This document shows positions 20,122 to 29,155 of a stretch of DNA of 64,000 bases, in pieces (the first letter of the stretch is position 1; each line of letters begins with the position of its first letter). The notes beneath the pieces are model-generated. The model was not told the DNA's origin. It did no database searches and saw nothing but the letters and a program-made list of their open reading frames with translations. The translations under genes and the position numbers were made by a program. Source of the stretch: Proteus mirabilis ATCC 29906 (GTDB lineage: Bacteria > Pseudomonadota > Gammaproteobacteria > Enterobacterales > Enterobacteriaceae); contig NZ_GG668583.1 in assembly GCF_000160755.1 (NCBI RefSeq), forward strand, positions 184,105 through 248,104, in the 5' to 3' direction.

Positions 20122-20515
20122 GATTAACGGAGTATTGCGCTGATTATCTTCTATATACTGGTGTTATTCTTCGCTACTAACAGAATAAACCACCCACTTC
20201 TTTGTTTCATTTCAATATATTCGTTTAATATTTAAGCGTTCAATCACAAAATATCGTTTTTTTTTAAATAGTCATTTAACTTAAGACTTACTTAATGTGT
20301 GGTTTAATTCTCTACCATTAAATCAATTTGTCCAATTTTTATCCTGTAATTGTTTGGTATTTGTTTCGTTTATGTTTGCAACTTGTTCATTTTGGCGTAA
20401 AGCCCCTTATTGACGGAAACGAATACAGTTGGTTAATTGAACAATGACAAAATAAAAAGGTATTCCGTTTTTAAACAGGAAACCAAAAAACACAACAGAA
20501 TAATGACGGAGAATA
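20122..20515 (+). promoter_or_regulatory. dppA upstream region with CA-rich (GcvB-type) target
   Basis: 394 bp without a gene, containing the dpp promoter. Just before the ribosome site (CGGAGA, 20507-20512) is a C/A-rich run, CACAACAGAA at 20491-20500 within an A-rich stretch. In E. coli and Salmonella the sRNA GcvB represses dppA by pairing its G/U-rich linker with such a C/A-rich element in the leader. The element is seen; GcvB control is inferred from that precedent. A small open frame at 20437-20646 overlaps dppA and is not considered real. Confidence 0.4.
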
Positions 20516-22126
20516 ATGATGAGAAGCTCCAAAAAACAGACAGGGTTGCTAACCGCTACAATCGGCTTACTCGCTTTGGCTATTTCAGCGGGTGTGCAAG
20601 CGAAAACATTAGTGTACTGTTCAGAAGGTTCACCGGAAGGATTTAACCCCCAACTATTTACCTCAGGTACGACTTATGACGCAAGCTCAGTACCGCTTTA
20701 TGATCGCTTAGTTGAGTTTAAACTCGGCACCACTGAAATTACTCCCGGCTTAGCTGAAAGTTGGGAAGTGAGCGATGATGGTAAGGTGTATACTTTCCAT
20801 TTACGTAAAGGGGTTAGTTGGCATAGCAACAAAGAGTTTAAGCCCACTCGTGAATTTAACGCAGATGATGTGATATATACATTTATGCGTCAAATGGACC
20901 CAAATCATCCTTATCATAAAGTCTCTGGTGGAAGTTATGAATATTTCACTGGGATGGATATGAATAATATGATCGAGAAGATCGAAAAAGTGGATGACAA
21001 TACGGTTCGCTTTGTACTTACCCGTTCAGAAGCGCCTTTCTTGGCTGATATGGCAATGGACTTCGCATCTATTCTTTCTGCCGAGTATGCAGATAATATG
21101 ATGAAAGCAGGGACTCCTGAGAAAGTGGATCTCAATCCTATTGGTACGGGACCTTTCCAACTGCAACAATATCAAAAAGACTCACGTATTCTTTATAAAG
21201 CGAATGATAAATATTGGGGGAAAAAACCTGATATAGATCGTTTAGTTTTCTCTATTACGCCAGATGCTTCAGTTCGTTATGCCAAATTACAAAAGAACGA
21301 ATGTCAGGCAATGCCTTACCCAAATCCTGCTGATATCGCCAAGATGAAACAAAATAAAGATATCCAGCTACTGGAACAACCCGGATTAAACGTGGGGTAT
21401 ATCTCTTTTAATGTGGAGAAAAAACCGCTCGATAACCAAAAAGTACGCCAAGCATTAAGTATGGCTGTGAATAAAGACGCCATTATTGAAGCTGTCTATC
21501 AAGGTGCAGGTCAGAAAGCGAAGAATCTTATTCCACCGACAATGTGGGGTTATAACGATGATATCGTCGATTATGAATATAACCCTGAAAAAGCCAAAGC
21601 ATTGCTAAAAGAGGCCGGCCTTGCAGATGGCTTTACTATCGATTTATGGGCGATGCCAGTGCAACGGCCATATAACCCTAATGCTCGCCGTATGGCTGAA
21701 ATGGTACAAGCTGACTGGGAAAAAATTGGTGTGAAAACCAAGATCGTCAGTTATGAGTGGGGTGAATATCTGAAACGTGCTAAATCAGGTGAACACCAAG
21801 CTGTGATGATGGGCTGGACGGGAGATAACGGTGATCCTGATAACTTTTTTGCCACACTGTTTAGTTGCGCTGCGAAAGAGCAAGGCTCTAACTACTCGAA
21901 ATGGTGTTATAAGCCGTTTGAAGATCTGATCCAGCCTGCGCGGATCACGGCAGATCACGATAAGCGTGTTGAGTTATATAAGCAAGCTCAAGTGGTGATG
22001 CATGACCAAGCGCCAGCACTGATTATTGCTCACTCCACGGTATATGAACCAATCAGTAAAAAAGTAGAGAACTATGTGGTCGACCCATTAGGTAAACACC
22101 ACTTTAATAATGTCTCTCTAAAATAG
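20516..22126 (+). CDS. dppA: Dipeptide ABC transporter, periplasmic binding protein
   Basis: DppA captures dipeptides (and in E. coli supports haem and delta-aminolevulinate uptake and dipeptide taxis) in the periplasm. The 536-residue product has a Sec signal peptide (to GVQA, about residue 30) and the family 5 solute-binding signature AESWEVSDDGKVYTFHLRKGVSWH. Family features TLVYCSEGSPEGFNPQLFTSGTTYDAS and YEWGEYLKRAKSGEHQAVMMGWTGDNGDPDNF match E. coli DppA (535). Two ATG codons stand in tandem; the first is used here. First gene of dppABCDF, followed by a stable hairpin before dppB. Confidence 0.97.
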   Translation: MMRSSKKQTGLLTATIGLLALAISAGVQAKTLVYCSEGSPEGFNPQLFTSGTTYDASSVPLYDRLVEFKLGTTEITPGLAESWEVSDDGKVYTFHLRKGVSWHSNKEFKPTREFNADDVIYTFMRQMDPNHPYHKVSGGSYEYFTGMDMNNMIEKIEKVDDNTVRFVLTRSEAPFLADMAMDFASILSAEYADNMMKAGTPEKVDLNPIGTGPFQLQQYQKDSRILYKANDKYWGKKPDIDRLVFSITPDASVRYAKLQKNECQAMPYPNPADIAKMKQNKDIQLLEQPGLNVGYISFNVEKKPLDNQKVRQALSMAVNKDAIIEAVYQGAGQKAKNLIPPTMWGYNDDIVDYEYNPEKAKALLKEAGLADGFTIDLWAMPVQRPYNPNARRMAEMVQADWEKIGVKTKIVSYEWGEYLKRAKSGEHQAVMMGWTGDNGDPDNFFATLFSCAAKEQGSNYSKWCYKPFEDLIQPARITADHDKRVELYKQAQVVMHDQAPALIIAHSTVYEPISKKVENYVVDPLGKHHFNNVSLK

Positions 22127-22159
22127 TCGTGATATTAACGAGCTGAGTTATCTTTACCA

Positions 22160-22191
22160 CGGTACTTCTCTGAGCGTTTAGAGAAGTACCG
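22160..22191 (+). promoter_or_regulatory. Intercistronic hairpin dppA-dppB
   Basis: CGGTACTTCTCT (22160-22171) pairs perfectly with AGAGAAGTACCG (22180-22191), loop GAGCGTTT. No T-run follows. In binding-protein operons such hairpins protect the upstream message and reduce read-through, giving more binding protein than permease; that role is inferred here. Confidence 0.7.
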
Positions 22192-22295
22192 CTATCCAAT
22201 AATAATCAATACATTCAGTACACTGTGAGCGCAGGGGCTTTCCCCTGATTTATCAGCGCTATCTTTTAGCTGATGTGTAAAAAGAGAATTAGGAT

Positions 22296-23315
22296 ATGCT
22301 GCAATTTATCCTTCAGCGTTTGGGGCTCGTGATCCCAACGTTTATCGGAATTACGTTATTAACCTTTATTTTTGTCCATCTTATTCCGGGTGATCCGGTC
22401 ATGATTATGGCGGGAGAGCGTGGATTATCACCAGAGCGTCACGCTTATTTAATGGCGGAATTAGGACTAGATAAACCGCTATGGCAACAATATTTAAATT
22501 ACCTTAACGGCATTATGCACGGTGATTTAGGTATTTCACTAAAAAGTCGTATTCCTGTCTGGGATGAATTTTTGCCACGATTTAAAGCAACCTTAGAGCT
22601 AGGTATTTGTGCCATGATTTTTGCTGTTTCAGTGGGCATTCCCGTTGGGGTGCTTGCGGCAGTAAAACGAGGTTCTATTTTTGATCATACGGCAATCAGT
22701 GTGTCACTTGCAGGATATTCTATGCCTATCTTCTGGTGGGGGATCATGCTGATTATGCTCGTTTCAGTGAAGCTTGATCTAACACCTGTATCAGGCCGAT
22801 TGGCGGATAGTGTCTTTCTAGATGATAGCTATCCACTAACGGGATTTATGTTGATTGATACGCTCTTTTGGGGGGAAGAAGGTGATTTTCTTGATGCGCT
22901 ACACCATATTATTTTACCGGCCATTGTGCTTGGGACTATTCCATTAGCGGTTATTGTGCGCATGACGCGTTCGGCAATGTTGGAAGTATTGGGAGAAGAC
23001 TATATTCGCACTGCCAGAGCAAAAGGATTAAGTCGTGCACGAGTGATTTTGATCCATGCATTACGTAACGCAATGTTACCTGTTGTGACGGTGATTGGTT
23101 TACAAGTTGGTACGATGCTAGCCGGAGCGATACTGACAGAAACTATTTTTTCATGGCCGGGGTTAGGTCGCTGGTTAATTGATGCTCTACAACGTCGAGA
23201 CTACCCTGTTGTTCAAGGGGGAGTATTGCTCATTGCCACTATGATCATTTTCGTGAATCTATTAGTGGATGTGCTATATGGCATTGTTAACCCACGTATC
23301 CGTCATAAGAAATAA
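22296..23315 (+). CDS. dppB: Dipeptide ABC transporter permease DppB
   Basis: Inner-membrane permease of the dipeptide importer, 339 residues as in E. coli. Starts MLQFILQRLGLVIPTFIGITLLTFIFVHLIPGDPV, with about six membrane helices. The permease EAA loop that contacts the ATPases is visible as EDYIRTARAKGLSRARVILIHALRNAMLP (about 229-257). It forms a heterodimer with DppC. The gene follows a 169-nt spacer with a hairpin after dppA and is separated from dppC by 10 nt. Confidence 0.97.
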   Translation: MLQFILQRLGLVIPTFIGITLLTFIFVHLIPGDPVMIMAGERGLSPERHAYLMAELGLDKPLWQQYLNYLNGIMHGDLGISLKSRIPVWDEFLPRFKATLELGICAMIFAVSVGIPVGVLAAVKRGSIFDHTAISVSLAGYSMPIFWWGIMLIMLVSVKLDLTPVSGRLADSVFLDDSYPLTGFMLIDTLFWGEEGDFLDALHHIILPAIVLGTIPLAVIVRMTRSAMLEVLGEDYIRTARAKGLSRARVILIHALRNAMLPVVTVIGLQVGTMLAGAILTETIFSWPGLGRWLIDALQRRDYPVVQGGVLLIATMIIFVNLLVDVLYGIVNPRIRHKK

Positions 23316-23325
23316 GGAGTGCATC

Positions 23326-24228
23326 ATGGCTGAAAATAACGTAACACCGGTCATTAGTGCACCGGTGCCAATGACCCCCTTTCAAGAGTTTTGGCACTAT
23401 TTCAAACAAAATAAAGGGGCGGTTGTTGGCTTAATTTATATTGTCATTATGCTGTTGATAGCGGCCCTTGCAGGCGTTTTAGCGCCTCATGCACCTAATG
23501 AGCAGTTTCGTGAGTTTCTTCTAACGCCCCCTGTATGGCAAGAAGGAGGAAGCTGGAGTTTTATTTTAGGTACTGATGATGTTGGGCGGGATATTCTCTC
23601 TCGCTTAATGTATGGTGCGCGCCTTTCATTACTCGTTGGTTGCATTGTCGTTATACTTTCGCTGATTTTAGGCATTATTTTAGGTTTAATGGCTGGCTAT
23701 TTTGGTGGCATCGTTGATATCGCCATTATGCGCGTAGTTGATATTATGCTGGCATTACCCAGTCTTTTATTAGCATTAGTGTTAGTGGCTATTTTTGGGC
23801 CTTCGATTATTAATGCTTCAATCGCTTTAACCTTTGTTGCCCTACCTCATTATGTTCGACTGACGCGTGCGGCAGTGTTAACAGAAATTAACCGTGATTA
23901 TGTTGTGGCGTCTCGTGTTGCGGGAGCAGGCTCTATACGCCAAATGTTTATCAATATCTTGCCTAACTGCATTGCTCCTTTAATTGTGCAAGCCTCTTTA
24001 GGTTTTTCTAATGCCATCTTAGATATGGCAGCCTTAGGTTTTTTGGGAATGGGCGCACAGCCACCGACACCAGAATGGGGAACCATGTTATCTGATGTAC
24101 TGCAATTTACCCAAAGTGCATGGTGGGTAGTGACTTTTCCGGGGTTAGCTATTTTGTTGACGGTTTTAGCCTTTAACTTAATGGGTGACGGTCTACGAGA
24201 TGCACTCGATCCAAAATTAAAGCAGTAA
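23326..24228 (+). CDS. dppC: Dipeptide ABC transporter permease DppC
   Basis: Second inner-membrane permease, 300 residues (E. coli 300). The start at 23326 (MAENNVTPVISAPVPMTPFQEFWHYF) is chosen because AAGGAG lies just upstream and the homologous N-terminus begins here; an in-frame start at 23269 overlaps dppB. Contains the OppC-type N-terminal segment, LGTDDVGRDILSRLMYGARLSLLVG, and an EAA loop REVN-like NRDYVVASRVAGAGSIRQMFINILPN (about 189-214). Part of dppABCDF. Confidence 0.97.
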   Translation: MAENNVTPVISAPVPMTPFQEFWHYFKQNKGAVVGLIYIVIMLLIAALAGVLAPHAPNEQFREFLLTPPVWQEGGSWSFILGTDDVGRDILSRLMYGARLSLLVGCIVVILSLILGIILGLMAGYFGGIVDIAIMRVVDIMLALPSLLLALVLVAIFGPSIINASIALTFVALPHYVRLTRAAVLTEINRDYVVASRVAGAGSIRQMFINILPNCIAPLIVQASLGFSNAILDMAALGFLGMGAQPPTPEWGTMLSDVLQFTQSAWWVVTFPGLAILLTVLAFNLMGDGLRDALDPKLKQ

Positions 24229-24240
24229 CGGAGTAAGAGC

Positions 24241-25224
24241 ATGGCGTTATTAAATATAAATCAATTATCAGTTCACTTTGGTGATGAAGATACTCCGTTT
24301 AAAGCGGTAGACCGGATCAGTTATCAAGTAGAAGAAGGTCAAGTGGTGGGCATTGTTGGCGAGTCAGGCTCAGGGAAATCAGTCAGTTCATTAGCGATTA
24401 TGGGACTTATTGATTTTCCCGGTCGCGTATCAGCACAAGCCTTACAATTTGATGGACGTGATCTGATGCAAATTTCTGAATCTGAACGTCGTGATTTGGT
24501 TGGTGCTGAGGTTGCCATGATATTTCAAGATCCGATGACAAGCCTTAACCCTTGTTTTACGGTCGGTTATCAAATTATGGAGGCCCTCAAAGTTCATCAA
24601 GGAGGAAGTCATCGTACGCGTAAACAGCGGGCGATTGATCTATTAACGCTGGTGGGTATTCCTGATCCCGCATCACGTTTAAATGTTTATCCTCATCAAC
24701 TGTCGGGTGGAATGAGCCAACGGGTGATGATTGCGATGGCAATTGCTTGCCAACCTAAATTATTGATTGCTGATGAGCCAACTACTGCTCTTGATGTCAC
24801 CATTCAAGCGCAAATTATCGAGCTATTACTTGAATTACAAAAACAAGAAAATATGGCGTTAGTGTTAATTACTCATGATTTGGCATTAGTCGCAGAAGCT
24901 GCAGATACCATTATTGTGATGTATGCAGGGCAAGTTGTTGAATCAGGCCTCGCAACAGAAATTTTCAAAGCGCCTCGCCATCCTTATACGCAAGCTTTAT
25001 TAAAAGCATTACCTGAATTTGCGAGTGATAAAGCTCGGCTTGAGTCATTACCGGGCGTGGTTCCGGGACGTTATGATAGACCGATGGGGTGCTTACTTAA
25101 TCCTCGTTGCCCCTATGCACAGGATACTTGTTTTCAGATAGAGCCCGAATTGAAAGAGATAGGTAAACATCGAGTGAAATGTCATACACCATTGGATGAT
25201 ACAGGGAGACCAACATATGGCTAA
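24241..25224 (+). CDS. dppD: Dipeptide ABC transporter ATP-binding protein DppD
   Basis: One of the two ATPases driving dipeptide import. The 327-residue protein has Walker [10 protein letters not shown] (residues about 40-48), Q-loop [15 protein letters not shown] signature [16 protein letters not shown], Walker [15 protein letters not shown] and the H-loop THD. A C-terminal oligopeptide/dipeptide extension carries four cysteines ([14 protein letters not shown] plus a later C), the pattern that ligates an Fe-S cluster or zinc in related importers. Overlaps the start of dppF by 8 nt. Confidence 0.97.
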   Translation: MALLNINQLSVHFGDEDTPFKAVDRISYQVEEGQVVGIVGESGSGKSVSSLAIMGLIDFPGRVSAQALQFDGRDLMQISESERRDLVGAEVAMIFQDPMTSLNPCFTVGYQIMEALKVHQGGSHRTRKQRAIDLLTLVGIPDPASRLNVYPHQLSGGMSQRVMIAMAIACQPKLLIADEPTTALDVTIQAQIIELLLELQKQENMALVLITHDLALVAEAADTIIVMYAGQVVESGLATEIFKAPRHPYTQALLKALPEFASDKARLESLPGVVPGRYDRPMGCLLNPRCPYAQDTCFQIEPELKEIGKHRVKCHTPLDDTGRPTYG

Positions 25225-26218
25225 TGTTAATCCGAATACTGCAGTGCCTTTATTAAAAGCGGTTAATCTTGCCAAATATTACAGCGTTAAAGGTGGACTT
25301 TTTACGAAGGAAAAAACCGTTAAGGCACTAGATGGCGTCTCTTTTGAGCTCGAGCGAGGAAAAACGTTAGCCGTGGTTGGAGAGTCTGGCTGTGGTAAGT
25401 CTACTTTAGGTCGATTATTAACGATGATTGAAGTACCAACCTCAGGAGAGCTTTCATATCAAGGGCAAAATTTATTAGTTAAAGATAAATCTGCGGAAAA
25501 ATTACGGCGCCAAAAGATCCAAATTGTCTTTCAAAATCCTTATGGATCATTAAATCCACGTAAGAAAGTGGGGCAAATATTAGAAGAGCCTCTATTAATT
25601 AATACCACGTTAAGTGCACAAGATCGTAAAGAAAAAGTACTTTCTATGATGGCGAAAGTAGGTTTAAAGGCTGAGCACTATAGTCGTTATCCGCATATGT
25701 TTTCAGGAGGACAACGCCAACGTATTGCTATCGCCCGTGGTTTAATGCTTGAACCTGATATTGTGGTTGCTGATGAGCCTGTATCTGCCCTAGACGTTTC
25801 TGTGCGAGCTCAGGTGCTTAATTTAATGATGGATCTCCAGCAAGAGATGGGACTTTCTTATGTTTTCATTTCCCATGATCTTTCCGTTGTTGAACATATT
25901 GCAGATGAAGTGGTGGTGATGTATTTAGGGCGCTGTGTTGAAAAGGGCACTAAAGCACAGATATTTGAAAACCCACAACATCCTTACACCCAAGCGTTAT
26001 TATCAGCAACACCAAGATTAACACCGACATTAAGGCGAGAGAGAATTAAATTAACGGGTGAATTACCTAGTCCGTTAAATCCACCACCAGGATGTGCTTT
26101 TGCTGCTCGTTGTCGGCGCGCATTTGGAATGTGTACACAATTACAACCGACTTTAAAAGAGTATCATGGGCAGTTGATTGCTTGTTTTGCCGTAGAGCAA
26201 GATCACGGCGAGTTTTAA
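25217..26218 (+). CDS. dppF: Dipeptide ABC transporter ATP-binding protein DppF
   Basis: Second ATPase of the importer, 333 residues. The ATG at 25217 lies inside the dppD end, with GGGAG upstream, and is preferred over an in-frame start at 25196. Walker [11 protein letters not shown]-loop [20 protein letters not shown], signature [15 protein letters not shown], Walker [15 protein letters not shown] and H-loop SHD are all present. The C-terminal domain has cysteines in [18 protein letters not shown] and LIACF. Terminator follows 27 nt after the stop. Confidence 0.97.
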   Translation: MANVNPNTAVPLLKAVNLAKYYSVKGGLFTKEKTVKALDGVSFELERGKTLAVVGESGCGKSTLGRLLTMIEVPTSGELSYQGQNLLVKDKSAEKLRRQKIQIVFQNPYGSLNPRKKVGQILEEPLLINTTLSAQDRKEKVLSMMAKVGLKAEHYSRYPHMFSGGQRQRIAIARGLMLEPDIVVADEPVSALDVSVRAQVLNLMMDLQQEMGLSYVFISHDLSVVEHIADEVVVMYLGRCVEKGTKAQIFENPQHPYTQALLSATPRLTPTLRRERIKLTGELPSPLNPPPGCAFAARCRRAFGMCTQLQPTLKEYHGQLIACFAVEQDHGEF

Positions 26219-26244
26219 TCAATAGATTGATAAATTTGGTTTAT

Positions 26245-26285
26245 AAAATAAGAACAATGATATTATATGTTGTTCTTATTTTTAT
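26245..26285 (+). terminator. dpp operon terminator
   Basis: AAAATAAGAACAA pairs with TTGTTCTTATTTT, ending in TTTTTAT; it closes dppABCDF. Confidence 0.85.
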
Positions 26286-26344
26286 ATGACTAGCGTTTCT
26301 TATTATTTAGTCTCTCTTTAAATTTACTAAATAAAAGGGACGTT

Positions 26345-28039
26345 ATGTTTTATAAAAAATTGCCATCATTAAATCTTCTAGTTATCTCTATTTCATTTGC
26401 TTTTATGCATAATAGTGCAGTAGCCAATAACGTTATTGTAGATGCAGAAAAATCTGCAAACACAACAGTGAGCAAGAATGGAGATGGTTCAGAAACTATT
26501 TCTATCAACAAAGCAAACGATATGAATTTATCAGTTAACTATTTTGAACAATTTAATGTTGGAAAAGAAGGCGTTAATATTGATAATAGCGAGGCAAAAG
26601 CAAAAGTTATTCTTAACGAAGTAACTTCAAAAAAAACGAGTTCATTAGAGGGTAAAATCTCTGTTTTAGGACAAGATGCAGAATTGATTATCGCCAATCC
26701 AAATGGAATTGATTGCTACGGATGTCAATTTTCAGGTTCAGATAAGGTGATGTTAATTTCAGGGAAGTTAGATAGTATTACAGGAAAAAAAATTTACTTA
26801 TCAGATGGTTATGTTAATCTAAAGAATGTTAATAATTTCAATGAAAAACAAACAATCAATGTTTTTTCTAATCGTATTAATATATTGGGTAAAAATAAAA
26901 TCCCAGTTTTTAATGTGATCAATGGCTATGAAACGGTTAGTTTTGTTGATTATGATTGGAAAGGTGACCAAGGAAAAGAGCTATCTAAAGATAACCAAGA
27001 AGGTCTCTCTATTTTAGAAAATAGTTCATTAAAAACAGATCTTTTCTCTCTACAAGGTGGCATTTTTAATCTTGATGGGGATCTAATCACTAAAAAAATC
27101 AATATCATTCGTAATAAAGAAATTAATGCTAATGAAAAATCAGTATTCGGAATTATTAATAAAAAAAATGAATTTAGAGCATATAATGAAGTAGATCTAA
27201 TGTTCATGTTAGCATCTATGAAGTTATATTTTCTTGAAATAGATGCAAAAAAATCAGCTGAAATAGCATTAGAATTAGAGGCATTAGAAGAAAAAATAAT
27301 GGAGTTAGAGCCTCATAATATACATAAAAATAGACTAAAGAAAATAAGAGAACTAGCTACTGAAGCTAGGAGAGTTGCTGATCAACAGCAAGCAGAATAT
27401 AACAAGATCCAGAGTGCTGTTCTTAAAATCGATGAAGCTAAACAAGCAGAAAAAAGAAAGTTGGAGGCTGAGGGTAAAGAAATAGGATCAGCACTTCAAT
27501 ATATAGAAAGTGACAATATTAACTTTAAAGGTAAACTAGCTATTATAAATAGCGAAGTTTTATTTAATGGGAGAAATATTAATGTTGATATTGATAAAAC
27601 AACTTCTTATGTCAGAAATTCTGGTGTCTCATTTAATGCCCATCAAGATAATAACTACTCGGGTAGATTTGCGCTGAGAAATAGCAGTATCAGATTTTTA
27701 GGTTATCGAAATATCCCGATAGGAGATGGTAACGACAATAATAGCTTAGATAAAAATAAGCTTAATGATATTAATTTAAATAAACTATCTATGCTTGGTT
27801 TTGGTCAGATTTTTGCACATGGAGATAACATAAATATAACAGATGTTAAATTTAAAGAAACTCTTTCAGATGATGGATTAAGCAAAACTTATATAGATTT
27901 GATAGCTGATAATGAAATTAATATTAAAGGTCAGTTTAAAACTTCTTTAATTAATAAATATAGCTTATTTAAGTTTGCTAGCAAGATAACGGAGAATGAT
28001 AAGGTTATTTTCGATATTAATCCACATAAAACTAAATAA
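26345..28039 (+). CDS. Short TpsA-like secreted protein with TPS domain and coiled-coil insert
   Basis: A 564-residue protein with a signal peptide (to NSAVA, residue 27) and an N-terminal two-partner-secretion domain: LSVNYFEQFNV (62-72), VILNEV (88-93) and ANPNGIDCYGC (117-127), the NPNGI plus CxxC hallmark of haemolysin/haemagglutinin exoproteins. After about residue 295 comes a charged coiled-coil segment (about 300-382: LELEALEEKIMELE, LKKIRELATEARRVADQQQAEY), then short beta-helix-like repeats (INFKGKLAIINSEVLFNGRNINVDI). Real TpsA proteins usually exceed 1,000 residues, so this is minimal or truncated. Strongly AT-rich and lysine-rich. The likely transporter is the TpsB at 18314-19996, on the far side of the dpp operon. 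Confidence 0.8.
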   Translation: MFYKKLPSLNLLVISISFAFMHNSAVANNVIVDAEKSANTTVSKNGDGSETISINKANDMNLSVNYFEQFNVGKEGVNIDNSEAKAKVILNEVTSKKTSSLEGKISVLGQDAELIIANPNGIDCYGCQFSGSDKVMLISGKLDSITGKKIYLSDGYVNLKNVNNFNEKQTINVFSNRINILGKNKIPVFNVINGYETVSFVDYDWKGDQGKELSKDNQEGLSILENSSLKTDLFSLQGGIFNLDGDLITKKINIIRNKEINANEKSVFGIINKKNEFRAYNEVDLMFMLASMKLYFLEIDAKKSAEIALELEALEEKIMELEPHNIHKNRLKKIRELATEARRVADQQQAEYNKIQSAVLKIDEAKQAEKRKLEAEGKEIGSALQYIESDNINFKGKLAIINSEVLFNGRNINVDIDKTTSYVRNSGVSFNAHQDNNYSGRFALRNSSIRFLGYRNIPIGDGNDNNSLDKNKLNDINLNKLSMLGFGQIFAHGDNINITDVKFKETLSDDGLSKTYIDLIADNEINIKGQFKTSLINKYSLFKFASKITENDKVIFDINPHKTK

Positions 28040-28106
28040 TTTAAATGATGATATTTTATAATAACAATTAAAAGAGTAATAAAATTATCATCTTAAAAAG
28101 ATGAAT

Positions 28107-28150
28107 ATTATCTGGCTATTTGTGTTTATAGCCAGATAATTCTTTTTATT
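28107..28150 (+). terminator. Terminator after the TpsA-like gene
   Basis: TTATCTGGCTAT pairs with ATAGCCAGATAA and is followed by TTCTTTTTATT. It lies about 70 nt beyond the stop at 28039. Confidence 0.8.
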
Positions 28151-28271
28151 GATTTTAACCTGAGTAGAGATGCAGGCTTTCGTGTGTTTTTTCTTTATTG
28201 ATTGTGATACATAATCGAAAAAATACAGTATAATCACCGTTGTTCAAGCATGGTTACTGGAAATAGCACTG

Positions 28272-28982
28272 ATGAAACCTCATCTCAAACGTTCACTAAC
28301 AATCAAACAGATGGCAGCTGTTGCAGGTGTCACGTTGGTGACTATTGCTATTTTTATTAGTATTCAGCTTGTTTATTTGATTGATCAACGCCGAGAAGAT
28401 TATCAAAATCAGCTATTTAATGCGGCAGTCAGTATACAACAACCGCTAGCTGATGCGCTATTGCGTTCAGATTTAAATGATGCCAAACAACTGATCATTA
28501 GTTTAAAAACGACCGGGATACTGGGTAAAGCGATTGTGACACAACCCGAAAATGTTCAGGTGATGAACTTAGATTTTGCACCGAAAAAATCAGTTTCTCA
28601 ATTTTCACGTTGGCTGTTTGGCATCCCTGTTGAAGTGACTATCCCTTTACAGCCTTTAGGTATTACCTCCGCTGACGATAAAGCCTATACCAGTCATCTT
28701 ATTTTACAGGCAGATACTAACCGTTTTTATCGTTTTGCGAGTAATACTGTCGCACTGATGTTGACGACTTATTTATTAATGGGTCTTATCCTCACTATTG
28801 CAATTAGCTGGTGTATTAATCGTATTATGGTAAAACCGTTGCGCCACATTGCTGTGACTCTTAATAAAAGTAATCAGGTTTCGATGTTGTCGTGTTCAGA
28901 ATCTCATCGTGATGATGAGATTGGTTTGCTGATTAAAGGATATAATCAACAAAAATCTGATCAAAAAGAGTCAGATATCTGA
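28272..28982 (+). CDS. YhjK/HmsP-like membrane sensor stump lacking GGDEF and EAL
   Basis: A 236-residue protein homologous to only the N-terminal third of E. coli YhjK (PdeK, about 650 residues): RSLTIKQMAAVAGV at the start, first membrane helix (about 16-36), periplasmic sensor, second helix with AISWCINRIMVKPLRHIA (HAMP beginning) and HRDDEIGLLIKGYN. It then stops; the degenerate GGDEF and EAL phosphodiesterase domains are missing, and no remnant is seen in the 170 bp before yhjJ. It can therefore not hydrolyse c-di-GMP. It keeps the position next to yhjJ, as in E. coli. Either a decayed gene or a retained sensor fragment. Confidence 0.75.
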   Translation: MKPHLKRSLTIKQMAAVAGVTLVTIAIFISIQLVYLIDQRREDYQNQLFNAAVSIQQPLADALLRSDLNDAKQLIISLKTTGILGKAIVTQPENVQVMNLDFAPKKSVSQFSRWLFGIPVEVTIPLQPLGITSADDKAYTSHLILQADTNRFYRFASNTVALMLTTYLLMGLILTIAISWCINRIMVKPLRHIAVTLNKSNQVSMLSCSESHRDDEIGLLIKGYNQQKSDQKESDI

Positions 28983-29155
28983 ACCTTCTTACACCACTAT
29001 GACTCTAATCACGTGAGTGATTTTATTTTAGCGTTCTGTGGTGATAAAGATGACAACGCAACATACAGACATTTTACATCTAACATGTCTTCCGGCATTT
29101 ATTGTTAAACCTCATAAGTGGTTTAATACCAAGGATTAATAAAACAGAGGTTCAC

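Noticed and set aside
20437..20646. 69-codon frame overlapping the dppA start
   Set aside because: It runs through the dppA ribosome site and signal peptide in another frame; dppA is clearly real.
18011..28150. tRNA-bounded integrative island with att repeats
   Set aside because: No integrase and no repeated tRNA 3' end found by eye; most of the interval is the syntenic dpp operon.
29050..29139. 29-codon frame between the YhjK stump and yhjJ
   Set aside because: No homology, no clear ribosome site, and it runs into the yhjJ leader; not supported.
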